Positions 45,986-58,900 of a DNA stretch of 64,000 nt are shown one piece after another; position 1 is the first letter of the stretch, and the number at the start of each line of letters is the position of its first letter. A program made the position numbers and the translations under genes. Source of the stretch: Ciona savignyi (Eukaryota; Chordata; Ascidiacea; Phlebobranchia; Cionidae); assembly GCA_000149265.1 (NCBI GenBank), contig CH002796.1:922668-986667 (forward strand), read 5' to 3'. A model generated the notes under the pieces. The model saw only the letters and a program-made list of their open reading frames with translations. It was not told the DNA's origin and ran no database searches.

Positions 45986-46519
45986 ATTCGGGAAAATGTT
46001 TTATAATAATATTTTTCTATTGTTTTTTTTTTTAAATATCCATTTTTATAAAAAAAAACATCCCAAAAAATGGAAAAAAATAACGATCCCTATATCCATA
46101 GGTTTTGGGTTCGAGACCACGCTCTACAAAAAGTCCTGCAGCACAATAGACTATAATAAAACAAAAGTCTTACCTTACAAGAAGGAAATTCAAACTTTTC
46201 GTGCTTCATAATTGACGGTGTGGATTGACCGCTATTTGCTATAGTTTAGGAAAGTAGTTTTTATTTAATAAGCCTCTGTAAATTGGTTACGATTCGAATC
46301 TGTTTACAGAAAAATCGGGTTAAAGTTTCATGTAAAAATCAAACGATTCTAAAAGGACGGTAAGAATGTGAAGTATCGTCCGGTAGACTCTCCCAAATTC
46401 AACGCTGTTTATAATAAAATTTGACGTTCAATCTCGAACAGATGGTGCGTTAAGACGACATGCTATATTCTTTATAAAAAAGCGGAAAATTCAATTTTCG
46501 CGTTGACGCAGTCGAACGA

Positions 46520-46879
46520 CTAAACCCGAGCCGATTTTTCCGAAACTGCGCTAAAATGGCTGCACGACGCTGTATTTATAGCGCCTCCTCTGGCCACTCC
46601 CGTAAGATAACCTCCCGGCGAACCTGGCCTGCTGTAAACGGCATGAGTGAAATTCTTAGAGGCCATTGTATAGGGTTTAGACTTCCTTTTTCTACTGTTC
46701 GCTGCAGGATCGGCCTTTTCCGCTGCTTCTGTGCGCGACAGTGCCGTACGTTTCCCATACAGACTTAGTTCCCTTTTCAACGGCCAGTCCCTCCACCCCA
46801 CAATACGATAACCTGTATCCACCAATTGCTGATGCACAAATCCGACGAGATCGTTTTTATTATGCAACAGACAACTCAT
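46520..46879 (-). CDS. Unrecognised ATG-initiated ORF, 119 aa
   Basis: Single open frame from ATG to TAG in an otherwise AT-rich region; GC content and codon choice look coding. Product is basic, with VGWRDWPLKRELSLYGKRT, an Ala/Lys-rich linker and SRPGSPGGYLTG. No signal peptide or membrane segment. I do not recognise the family; it may be a small single-exon gene, one exon of a larger gene, or a chance ORF. Confidence 0.35.
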   Translation of the reverse strand: MSCLLHNKNDLVGFVHQQLVDTGYRIVGWRDWPLKRELSLYGKRTALSRTEAAEKADPAANSRKRKSKPYTMASKNFTHAVYSRPGSPGGYLTGVARGGAINTASCSHFSAVSEKSARV

Positions 46880-47293
46880 TTGCGTTTAATCGTTTCCGAG
46901 TCGACTAATAACGCCATTAATAGCGTTCTGACGCGTGTGCGCATTTAAACGCAATGTCGCAATTATCAGTCAAGTTACGCGCGCTCATCAGTAATAAGCA
47001 AGCGATTCGTCATGTGTATTACATGAGTTCTATATAAAGTAAGATTAAAGATGAGCAAAAATTCTGTCCACAATCAATCAATCCGTATACTTTACCACAA
47101 AGGCACTAACCACTAAACTCAAAATAAGCTGTTTGCAAAATTAGGTTATATGTACGGCTAAATCGATTTACAGTTTATGCACCGTTCTAATTGATTCTGC
47201 ATTGCTATTTTAAAGCAATCTCAATATATATTAAAACCTACATTAATATGTTTTGCCATTACACCTCTTCAGCAAAGTGGGCCCTGCAAAAAT

Positions 47294-47341
<48 letters not shown>

Positions 47342-48486
47342 TAGCATTGATACTCAAAACGCCGTCCACCTATTTGTTAATACTTTCCAGTAGCAAGCGG
47401 CCGAGCGGTCTCTGTCCCATTAAACGCTATTAGAAGCATAGTTTTCTGTCGTGATCGAGCGTGAGAATTGATGGCTAATCCGATTGGAGTGGACAAGCTA
47501 AAAGCCCCACTCAACCGTCGGGTTATAGTAAAGCACCCCGGGTAAAAGCAGATCATAGGAAATTGCAGTACACTCGCTACGGGTGGTCTGACGCCTCGCG
47601 ACTTTATTATCGAATAAAATCACAACCGGCTTGAGAATTTAGACTTAAAAGCATAACTCGGCTATTAGTTTGTAGAAGATTTTTGGAAAAATCAGCGTTC
47701 TTGCTGAAATGCCGTATACTGATTATTTAACCGAAAATCTCTATGTAGAATATGATACATAACTCTTGCCCTTATTTATACATGCTGCACAATCACTATC
47801 GTCAATTAAGACCAAGCAAAATCAGTTTTAAATCGACCAGCAATTAACAAACTTGAAAATTGAGAAATACCATACCCGGTCTATATATTTTCGTCTTCTG
47901 AAGAACAGACAAACAAATTTTACAACAGGGACAGAAAATGAGAGTTAGTTAAAACAATAACTACCTTTTCAGTTAACAACTAGCGCGCCAGCGACTGTCA
48001 TGTGCTTGCGGTTACTGAAACATCAACAGTTAAGTCAGCGGCTCCAACCATAAGGTACAATGTTGTGATATCCGACGTTTTGCCGAATTCCACGTAAAAC
48101 GCCTTTCCTTGCAGCACATTTACTTTATCTGGCAGTGATTTTGGCTTGACCTGACCCTATCACGACCACAACAAATATCTATTATGCGACACGAACTTTG
48201 ACCGACGCTGTGATATGTGCTGGTAGTCGTAAGCCGCTCTCTGTCAGTTTTGAGCGACGGGTGGATGACAGGCAAAGAAACACTGAACCGGTTAAGACAA
48301 ACAAACGAATAGACCGCAACGCTGCTCTTGCCGTGAGGTACACTCGTCGCTCTAGTCATGGCCAATAAATGCGCCTGTCGGATTTGACGAGCCCACGACG
48401 CTCGCCGACAGTTTTTATCGTGATTTATGGGTTCAGACAGAACAGCTGGACGAGCAAAAATTCACACCGGACTCTGGTAGTTTGTT
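46880..48486. other. Gene-free interval
   Basis: Holds the (AT)n run at 47.3 kb and otherwise nothing recognisable. Confidence 0.5.
47296..47341. repeat. (AT)n microsatellite
   Basis: About 22 uninterrupted AT dinucleotides. Confidence 0.95.
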
Positions 48487-48492
48487 TTTATT
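48487..48492 (-). terminator. Candidate poly(A) signal
   Basis: AATAAA on the minus strand, 56 bases after the stop at 48548. Confidence 0.55.
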
Positions 48493-48547
48493 GGGGCAGT
48501 AGACGGAAAGCGGCAGTGTACCATGGGAAAACTAACACTGGGAAGAT

Positions 48548-49003
48548 TTAAGACGCGGAATTTTGCTGCGCAGATGGCGGGTCTTGTTTTGAGACTGTGG
48601 GTGGTGTGGGTTCGCTACTCACAGCAGGATTTGACGCGACCGGAGCCGCCTTTTCAACAATGTGGCCGATCGTACTTGACCTCGGCCGCGTTATACTGAG
48701 CATGTGGCGCTCACCGGCCTTACCTGCCGTCATCTGGACCTTGGCCACCGGTCTAGCCTGCACGCCCTGACCCACTAAAGGTCGTTTCTGGTTCTTTATC
48801 ACTTTGATGAGCTTGGCCTCGAGGTTACGCGGCGTGCCGCTCTTGTCGCGCAGATAGACCACGGATCGCGAGTTCGGCTTCTGCGCCGGCCCGCTCGTAC
48901 CCGGGAAAAGGTCGAACAGCTTCGGAGCGACTTTAACGGAAGTTTTCTGGGCGCTTGTGGGAACGGCGGCGACAGGCCGGGGCACGGTGGGCGACTGGTG
49001 CTT
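48548..49003 (-). CDS. KANSL3: Probable KANSL3 terminal exon
   Basis: Acceptor TATCTTACCCAG, 152 codons to TAA, phase 0. Basic, Pro/Ser-rich: KLFDLFPG, VVYLRDKSGTPRN, then MLSITRPRSSTIGH and SSEPTPP near the end, similar in style to the KANSL3 C terminus. It could instead be the end of another gene. Confidence 0.55.
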   Translation of the reverse strand, partial: KHQSPTVPRPVAAVPTSAQKTSVKVAPKLFDLFPGTSGPAQKPNSRSVVYLRDKSGTPRNLEAKLIKVIKNQKRPLVGQGVQARPVAKVQMTAGKAGERHMLSITRPRSSTIGHIVEKAAPVASNPAVSSEPTPPTVSKQDPPSAQQNSAS

Positions 49004-52000
49004 CTGGGTAAGATAAAGGTTTAGTGTGGGTCGATACTAAAAATGTCGACTGACATTTATACTTATTTTTTATAAGATATTTAACTTAAACAACGATTTT
49101 TATTAACACATTCACGATTTTTAGTAACATACTCACGATTTATAGTGACATAACAATAACGTTAAGAAAGGTTTTAGTGCAGCGTGTTTGAGTTTTGGCG
49201 TGAGCAATGGAGAAGGAAATAAAATATAAAGGGAACTAAGCAACAAACAATGAGCAAATTAGACGCAACGGACGAAATAGGAGAAAATTATGAAAACCTG
49301 AATCTGCGCTTGGAGAGTCGGCCGCTTCGCAGAGTCGGAAGATGTTGCTGATCCGAGTACGAGGTCAACTAACGGGGTGGAAGAAGCTCTCTTCTGACCG
49401 GGGACCTGCTGTGCCCCCTTGTTGGGGGTGAGCTTCACCCCAGATTGCGAGGTCGACGCTCCTCGGCGTGGGACCACGAGGGACTGTCCCCGATGCTTGC
49501 TCTGCATGAAGGTGATGTGTCGGCTCTCCTGGGCGCCCTGGCCGCTCAGTCCACCGGGTGAGAGCACGTACCTGTGGTGACGAGTTTTGAGGATTAACTG
49601 ATGATTTAGGCGATTTAAAGGGGTTCAAGGTTTTTTTAAGGTTTGATTGGTGTTTTAGAGGGGTTCAACGGGAGTTTTAAAGAAAAATTGGCGATTTGTG
49701 AAATTTGAAGGGGTCCAAGGGCTTTGACATTGAATAACAGGTCCAGGGGGGAAATTAACCTGTTTAACGGATATAACATTACCCACGTTTGCAGGAATAA
49801 CGTTTTTTTTAAACTATCTAGAAAATATAATTATATTAAGTCTATCAAGGGCTTATGTTTGTTTAAACTACAAAGGACAAGTCGCAACATGTATGCCGAA
49901 CACACTAGGCATATTTGTATGCTTATCGGCTTTGATAGTCTTGTCCAAAGGTCATAGGTAGAAGTACAGTTGAAAGGGAGGGTTCAGGGTCGCACAAAAG
50001 GTTATCGCGGAAAAATATTAACTTTTGCACAAGCTAACTCTGCACTTCGAAATATAAACATTAAGATTTGCCGCTTGTTTTTTAATATTCCTTTTTAATT
50101 TGAGCAGATCGGACGTTTAATATTTCTATTCATTTTGACCTGTTTTTGCCGTTTATTTGTGGGATTTTGGTCGATGTATGAGTGTTTATAAAGTCAAACA
50201 ATCAATTACAAGAAATTAAGACTTAATTTGCGCGTGCATGACACAATGTCTGTGATTTATGTCAGGGTCTGGTGGTGCTGCATGCAAATTGGCAGTTATT
50301 GGAGAGTATATTGCATTAACGTCCGGCGTGCGATCATTAAACAGCAGTTTGTTGGTAGCGTAAACGTGACTGGTCGAGGGGCAGACCTTTTGACCGGGTC
50401 AGCCGTGCCATTCGCAGAAGAAAATATTGAGATTCTTGTTTTCGTGCCGATTTTGGGCGAAAAAACGACAAACACAGTCAAACTCGCCAAATGAACTTCG
50501 GCTGAACCGACCGAGGCATTGATAGACACGGCGATAAACTCGTCCCGTGGAAAGGTGTATGTTGCAGTTCCATCAAGATAGCGGGACGGCGTATTATTTC
50601 CCGGAACGCAGGCGCGGGTCGGGCAAGGTGCAAAAGTCGGGGACGTTTTCGCGAAATTGCAGCGAGGGAGAAAAATACGTCAAAGCGGTAATCCGCAGGG
50701 CGGGTTAGAAAATGAAGTTTTGACCTGAAAACCTCAAACAAAAATGACGTTTATTTGTTTTGTATTGACCAAAAACAAAAAATGAAGTTTTGGTCTAAAA
50801 ATCCATAGCGTTCCGGAACCAGAAAAAAACAGTACTAGCAATATGATTAAAACTCAATTCCAATAAATAAGGTTCGTCCACTTTAGGATTGGTGGAAAGA
50901 TTGCTTAAACCGGTTGGTAAAATCCCGTTTTATATCAGGTTTGGGGGGTGTTGGATTTATTGGGATAAGAATTTTTAGACCACTTGACCGTTTGCCATTT
51001 TGTTGCCTATTATGCAAAAAAGGTTGAAATTATTTGTGTGTTTTTTTTATGACAATAAAAAATATGGAGCCGTTTAGAACTTTCGCTTTGAACAAGAAAT
51101 TGCGTTTTGATTTTACCTTAAAATCGAGGCGAAAAAAGTCCTAAAAATCGGTAAAAAAAACAAGATTTTTTGGAACACGAAAATACACTAAAAAATCCCG
51201 ACGAAAAAAAGTTCAGGAAATCGGTAAAAACAAGATGGCGGAACGCGAACTATTTTCCGTGAACTTTTCACCCGCTGATTAAGAAGGCTGGGGTTCCGGG
51301 GCAAAAGTGCTGAGTTAGCAAGATCAAAGCGACCGCCGCTAATGCATATGATGAGCGATACTCTGAACGGGGTTTTTTTATAATGGCTGTTTTCGACCAG
51401 TACTTGACCGAGCAACTGTCGGCAACTTCTATTGCTGTTTAGGGGAAACTGTCCTGTGTATCCGCGGCACCGTGTACTTTACAACTCGGTTGTGGTATGC
51501 CAGTGAATAAACGTACCGTGTGGATAATTCGAGAATAAATATAACCATAGTACACATTCTTGTTGGACACGCTTTGTTGGCCGTCATGATACCTATGTAT
51601 GCGCGCCACATTTTAATCTGCAGTGATCTGATTCTAACAGAATCATCCGATAACAGTTTATCCCATCGCTGTGTGATTAATCACTTCCAAAAAACCTAAC
51701 TCGTGTATATTGACGGTAATTTTCGATAAGCGCAGGGCTGGTAGATCAGCGCCACATTTGGATTGCGCATTTGCTAGCGTATCGACGTATCGAGGGCTTG
51801 AACGGTTCACGTGTAGTTCAAATGCGCGATGCAAAGTCGGGTATTTTCGGGTGCGGTTTGGACGGAAGGAAAATTAGCAACGCTGACGTTAAGTTTGGGG
51901 GCCGTTTTGGGCGACTCAACTTTTCAACTCGAAATACAAGAGGACACGGTCAGGTTAAGCGAGCGAAGCGGCTTTTTATCCGGTATGAACCGGATCAAAG

Positions 52001-55000
52001 CGGGATTACCGTCTTGTAAAGCGAGCGTTTGTTGTTTTGGGGCTAATTGGGCAGGTGGAAGGGGCGACCTTAGGACGAACTGAATGAGGAATCTTTCGGA
52101 GTTCAGAGTCGAACGTAAATAGCAATTTACCGAGAAGGCCAAAAGTGCACGGCGAATTCCGTGGAAAAGCTATCACGCTAAGTGCATTAACTCCGAAGCA
52201 GCGGCCCATATAAAGTGCATTAACCTCGCAACTGAATGCAAATGTGGAACTCGTAAAACACATCAATCCAAACCAGGAAATTTAAGATAAACGGATTTAG
52301 GACTATGATCCCATGCTTGTCTGTTGTATGTACTTGTTCGGTTGAATGTGCAAGTCATGGGTTTTTAGTTCATTTGCAACGTTAATTCTTTGAATTTTTT
52401 CCGGAGATTTTCCCGTCGGCCAGAATAGAAATGACGCGTTCGTTTATTAATGTTGCATTAATTTTGGGGTCATAACCGCAAAATCGTGACGGCTTGAATT
52501 TGGCATTGCTGATTTTAAACGAAGCGAGATTGGGGTTATGGAATGATAAAAATTTGGGGCCGATTTAAGGGGAATTTACTTGGCGAAATGGTTTTAAGCT
52601 CCGCTTCTAACCCACAAACAGACGGCCGGACATATGGCAGACGAGCACAAAACGCATTAGGCTTTAATTTCATGTTACAGACTGTGATATTCCGCGAAAT
52701 TGTGCGTTCGTGCTGCGATTTGAGACGACTTATTTGCTCAAGCTAGCATGTTGGGATATTTTCGTCATTGTTGGTATTTGGGAACGTGCCTAACTGCTTT
52801 CGGGGGTTCAGCAGGTCAAGGGTTGGATGCTGACCAGCGAGATGCCTGTACTGCGCCATAATTAGTATCTGCACTGCGTCCAACGTTAAATGCTCGAGTC
52901 GTGCGTTTACTTTTCACCTCAGCCAAACGACCAGTTCGAACGATTTCGAGTTGCTGCCGCGAGATCGTGTGATTTCACGCGGCTTGTTTGGGTTAATTAC
53001 GTGCTGGAAAACTCGTGGGATTTAATTGCAGAGCGCGTCGTGTTAGCAAGTCAGCACACGTTTCTTTCCCACCGCTGCAATTACCCGTGGCCGGATACGC
53101 GTTTCTGAGGTCGGGAGAACGTCATTGTTTCCCGCAGACGACGCTTTGATCGCTCGATGAAGCGACGATTTCGGTCGCGATTAAAAATAGCCGCTCGCCC
53201 GCGTCAATCAATCCTGCGACGAAGCTCGGCGAAACGCTGATGGGCGCGCCGAGAATCGCCGCTCGGTTTCCCGCGGTCGCCTCTCGGTAGTCTCAATAGC
53301 GAGGTTAATCAAATTAGTTTCTTCGGCGCCGACCGATATGATAATAACGCTCGCGAACGCCAGGCGAACTTTGGGAAAAAACGCGAATTTCGGGGAAGTT
53401 TTGGCGACAAAATAGCGATGTCGAAACCAAGTTCGCGTAAAGGACAATCCAAAACAATTTTGGCTTAAGTATTGTGACGTTATAAACGCGGAATGACTCA
53501 AAACCGCCAACTTTAATAATCTCCACCCGCTATTTTCTGCTATGTTTATCTTTTTTTATGGTAATTTAACGGACTTTAAACTATTAAACTCAGCTTACGA
53601 ACAATCGCGTATTTGGAAAATTAAGCAAACATAACATGATATACCAAACAAGAAACTAACAACGATTCAAGCAAAGCAACAAACTTTAATTATTTTTCGC
53701 TAAATAGAAGGAGGCTATATAATAAGGATCGACTTTCTAGCATCAAAGATAAAAAAAACATTTGATTCAAACTTCTTTTTGAACAACCCATAAGTGAGAT
53801 AGATCGCAAGTAAAAGTAAAAAAAACAGATAAATTATCCTAATTGATTTGAAATTTTTTTATTGTGCTGTTTTTAGCATGCTCCAGTTTCGTAGCCGTAA
53901 TAGGCTAGTCATTAGGTCCGTTTGTAAATGGTACTTTGTTAAAAAAAACGTGTGCGCTAATCATACGGCCATGCGACTGTGTGAAAGAAATAACTTACCT
54001 CACGACGTTTCCCTTACTCGCACCGGTGTGCGCTTCGCCCGCATGCGCGGAGTCGGATTTTGAAACGACGATTTTTCTCGGGTACGAGCCCCTGGGGCCG
54101 CGGGAATTCCCCCTGGTTCGAATCCTGGACCCTCGGGGGCGGTACGTCCCACGCGGGGTCACAGTGTCGTAACTGTGGCGACGGGAAGCGTCCAACTGAG
54201 ACATGAGACTGCCTGGAAATTATAGCTCAGTCGGTTAAGGCGTCGGCTTAAAGTTTGAAGGTTGTGGCATCGAAACCAGCCGCTTGCTTTATTTTTATTT
54301 CATTTGGAAAAGGCACTTAGTAGACATGGCCTGAACTCCGTGGTTTAATGCGACACACTAAAACTGCATGAGCGCCTAATCATATACACAACACAACACA
54401 ATAGGTTTGGTAATCTGACGATTTCCCGTGTGATAACCCTCTTTGCGTTCACCAATTCACGGGGATAAACATTACCATGCTATTCTATCATTTATGTCGA
54501 AAATATGCAAGATAATATACTTTACAAAAAAGTAGAACACAATAAAAATTTCAGAAAACAATTAAATTAATTTCATAAAATTAAAAATACTTTTGTTGAC
54601 ATATTTATATATTTTTTTAGGATATAGTCATGTTTTATCTTCGTTAATTGATTAACACAATATTATGGGTTCCCTTCTTCATTTCTGCTTGCAGAAACAA
54701 ACGTTATATACTTTGTTTTAGATACACTAAGGGTGATGAGGTAGCAAGGGAACCCGATCGTTTCTGCATGTAGAAACATATAGCGTACACGTACACCCAA
54801 CAGGGGTTTTAAATAGTGGTGGTTTACACGTGGTTGTAACTCTCTAGTTTATATTATTTTTTTAACACTTTATTTATCATAATTGATATTATTTTTAGCA
54901 CGTTATTTATCATAAATCATATTATTTTTTAAATAAATTGTTAATTAGTTTTTTGTTTTTTTTAAACTGCCTTCCCCACAAACCTACCTGCAGTTTCCTC

Positions 55001-55953
55001 GGGCGAACCGGGTCTCGAATTAGGTTCTTTCCCGGCGTCGAAAGAGCTGGTGAGCTGCTCGAGAATGGAGGTCGCCTGGAGCGTCTCTCGGTCCTCCCGT
55101 CTGCTCCGGGATGCCACGATGGACTGGTATCGCTCCACGAAGGTGGGACTACGCGGGGTGCTGATGGGTTTGAACGTGGTGGCTGGTGGGACGGGGTGGG
55201 GTGATGTTATGCAAGGTCAAAAATCTATCAAATTTCGGGTGGGGGAACTAAGAGGGAAAGCGGGAAGGAAGGAAACTGCCCACTAAAATGAATAATATAA
55301 CATTATAGTTAGTTTTAAATATAGGATTTTAGTTGAGTTATAGGGTTTAGTTATAGGGTTTGAGATTAGTGTTTAGGGCAGGGTTCTCCTTTCTAGTGCT
55401 GCCCAATTTCGAGCAAGTAAGCGTTCACTCGTATGCGGAAGCACACGCGAGTAACGTCAGTAAATCTTTTAACAAAATAAAATTAAACATGTTGTAATAA
55501 AATAAGTTATAAAACACGCCTGTGTATAATAAAAAGAGTCGCAATGATGAAGATTTGTTTTTTTATTTCCCATACTCAAGTTGAATGGAAAATAGTCGCG
55601 TTAAACGTTTATTAGTTTTATTTATTTTACAAGAGTAAATTCTTACTCGCACGGCATGCGTCACGCGAGTAAACACCTAGCGACACTCGCGTTACTCGCG
55701 CGGATTTTTGACCTTGGCTGTGGGTTCAGCGAAGGGTCACGTTCGACAGGAAACTTGCATTTGTGACGTATAATAAACAAAATGACCAAAATAATGGTTT
55801 AGCAGTGTCCACGGGGGTATTACGGGCAGCTCCGCTATGGTCTGCATTAGTATAGATACAAAATGCGTCGTTCCCCTTTAAAAGCGCGTTTTTAGTATTG
55901 CTAGGTAAGATTTGACACTGGACGAAAAAGGAACATCCAGGTATAAGTTATTT

Positions 55954-55984
<31 letters not shown>

Positions 55985-58900
55985 TCGTGTGTGCATATAT
56001 AAAGCGTTAGCTCTTTGGTGACCAGCGCGTAACGTAGCGCGTTCGGTTGGAAGTAAAGGTATGTGAGGCTATTTTTAGAATTCTACATTAATCGCGGAAA
56101 TGGAGTTGACATTTGATTGAACCTGTGTAGAAGCGCCACTTATGGCTCTTAATGAAGCAGGATATCGAGATTGCGACGATTTACGATAAAAAAGGTGGGA
56201 ACTGCACGATTCTGGTCAGTAAAATTTGGCGCTGATGTGCAGGTAGCGCTGATGTGCAGGTGGCGCTGAGGGCCAGGTGGCGCTGATGGACAGGTGGCGC
56301 TGATGGACAGGTGGCGCTGATGGGCAGCTAGCGCTAATGAACATGTGGTGCTAATAGACAGGTGGTGCTTAATAGGCAAGCACAAAGCCGTGATAAATAG
56401 GTGGCTGCAACACCCCGGTGATTGGTAATTCATTAAACACTTCCGTGAGTGATATCCGAGCTCATTATTAGGTTGACGCAATAAACGAGCTGGAAAATCC
56501 CAGAAAATGGACGAAACTAAAAGGAGGGAATGAGGAAACCTGCTTGCTAAAACTATGGAAACTAATTTTAACCCTTACTTACCTCAACACTAATCTTAAC
56601 CGCAGTCCTTACACTTACAATAATGTCATATTATTCTTTTTTTGAACAATTTCCCTCCGTCCCTCATTTCCTCCCTTTGGTTTTCCCAAAAAAAATCGTT
56701 TGCGTGATTCTCCGAGTTTGTTGTCCGTCATTTTCCTCGTAACAATGTTATTGTGACGTTCGGGGTTAATCGAGTTTGTTTGGTCGATTCGTGCACAAAT
56801 TTGCGAAGTATTTATTTAAGTGCTTGAATAAATGTTTTTAATGAAATTTTGCAGGGGCAAATAAATAATCGACAATTGTGTGAACATTTATGCGAAAGTG
56901 TGAAAACTGTTTAAAGAAGCAGAAATTATAAACAGCTTGTGTTTAGTACATATAATACAAACGTAATGTTTAAATATGGTACATATTGACATGTCGTGCG
57001 CATGTAAAGATTATTTAATACTATATATTGATTATAGGCATTTTGGCTAAATATAAATTTAGAAATTCAGGATTAACGCTTGTACTTATTCAGGTTAATA
57101 TCCGACTTGGTGGGTTAGTGCGTTGTCTTTTAGCCGAGGGTTGCAGGTTCGAAACTGGTCGCTAGCTAGTCGGCTGTGTCCTTGGACGAGTCACTTAACG
57201 GGCGTTGCCTGAACCAAGCGGGTCAATGGGTTCTACTAAATTTAAGAATCATAACCAACACATTGCAATAACTCCGGTAACCCGACGGTGGGCGAGATGT
57301 GATCTGACGATTACCCGTTTGTTAACCCCTTGCGTTTTCCCATTCACGGACAGGAATATCATATATACCAAAAACCGAAAATACGGCGCAGGTTAAGATG
57401 TATCGTATTTTAAAATTTTATTTTATCTACAGGATTTTGAAACAGTGTGGCGCCGACTGACGAATTAAATTTAAAAAGAAGTTACCTTGGTCCTTTGGCT
57501 TTAACGTCTGCGTGGAGATATTCCCGATACTGCCACCTAGCGGTTACAATAACGTGTGAATAATTGGCAGATAAAAGGGGGGAAACTAAAAGGTGGGGAA
57601 ACTGCACATTAAAAAAAAATTAAGGGATTTAAGTTAGATTTGAGGCGAGGAATTATAGTTTGGGTTGGTTCATGAAAGATAAAAACATGAAAAAGGGTCG
57701 AAGAAAATTTTAATAAATCAAAAGGGGTCGCGAGCTTAAAAGTTTGGAAAACCCTGGAATATTCTATAGGTTGTCATTTTTTTCTTCATGTAATGAGTAA
57801 TAATATAATTACCAACTGTACATAGTTACCTAGAGTCATTGAAAACGAAGCGTTGTCGCTACGAGTCGTGGTCGGATCTCTGGCGCCACTGCTGGAAAAT
57901 CTGTACGAATGCAAGTTTATGATTTTACAATTTAGGATTGAACGAAATCAAACCAGTTTGTGACGCACTAAAAATTACAGATGAAGACTTAAAGCAAAAT
58001 AGGAATTTTATGCATTTTTTGGAGTGTTTGTTCAACCAATCGACTTTTTTTCCGTTGGCTATAGTTTACGACTAAATAATTATACACATCGTAACCTCAA
58101 ACCAGGGGTGGGCAACTTCTCTAGTCAGCGGGCCAGATGTGGAAAAATGAAGTTCTTGGTGGGCCGGATTATTACATGAATAGTATTCAATATCTTAATC
58201 ATGCATTTATTCACTAATGCAAGGGCCAGCTTACAGGGCATGGTTAGGTAGAGTCGACAGGCCTCTTAAAATCCCTTCACGGGTCGGACGCAGCACTCAG
58301 ACTGTATGTTGCCCATTCCTGCCTTACGCATAGGGGATTACGTACAAAATTCCGTTTTTTTAATTGTTCGTACGAATTATTAAAACATTACAAAAAAAAC
58401 AGTTTTTACGCATGCCGTCACGTGACTTACCGCTCGAAATTGGACGACGGCGACGGAAGAACGGTTGTTCGCTTTTTATGATCTGTGAAGTGAATATGAA
58501 ATGAACGCGAAAGTATTACTACGAGGCGAATATGGAAAAGGGCGAGTCGTATAGAACGGCAAATTGCACGCAATTCGGACTTGCTGTTCGGACATTATTT
58601 TGATAGATTTTAGGAGAGGATATTCGTGTTTATCTTCGTAAATGGGATAACGCAAGAGACGTTAACACAAGTGTGATCTTCAGACATCTCGCCGTCGGGT
58701 TACTGGAGCTATTTTAAACTGTTGTGTATGATTAAGGCGTTCCTAATTTAGTGAAACCCATCATTCTACTGAGTTCAGGCAATGTCTAGTAAGTGCCTTG
58801 GAGTTTGCGGACTCGGGTTTGGGGAAATTCTATTCTAATTCTTCATGAATGAATGCTGCTTCCAAAGAACTAAAACCAACGAACATCGGCCGAAATTACC

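Larger units (their letters stand above)
35256..46519. other. Gene-poor interval
   Basis: AT-rich 36.2-40.1 kb with SINE and MITE copies; 40.2-45.2 kb is repeat-poor and CpG-richer, with no ORF I can support; 45.3-46.2 kb is very AT-rich with a tandem repeat. A perfect 8-bp-arm hairpin (CGTGGGTG, loop 7) is at 44668-44690. Confidence 0.5.
49572..54987. other. Large presumed KANSL3 intron
   Basis: 5.4 kb. 50.2-53.5 kb is repeat-poor and CpG-rich; many short ORFs but none recognisable. Phase mismatch across it implies an unseen exon. Confidence 0.45.

Noticed and set aside
53208..53510. 100-aa minus-strand ORF in the KANSL3 intron
   Set aside because: No recognisable features or flanking splice phases that fit.
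56225..56375. CRISPR-like repeat array
   Set aside because: Unit of about 17 bp with no spacers, in a eukaryotic intron: a minisatellite.
56149..56481. 110-aa His/Ser-rich minus-strand ORF
   Set aside because: Produced by the 17-bp minisatellite.
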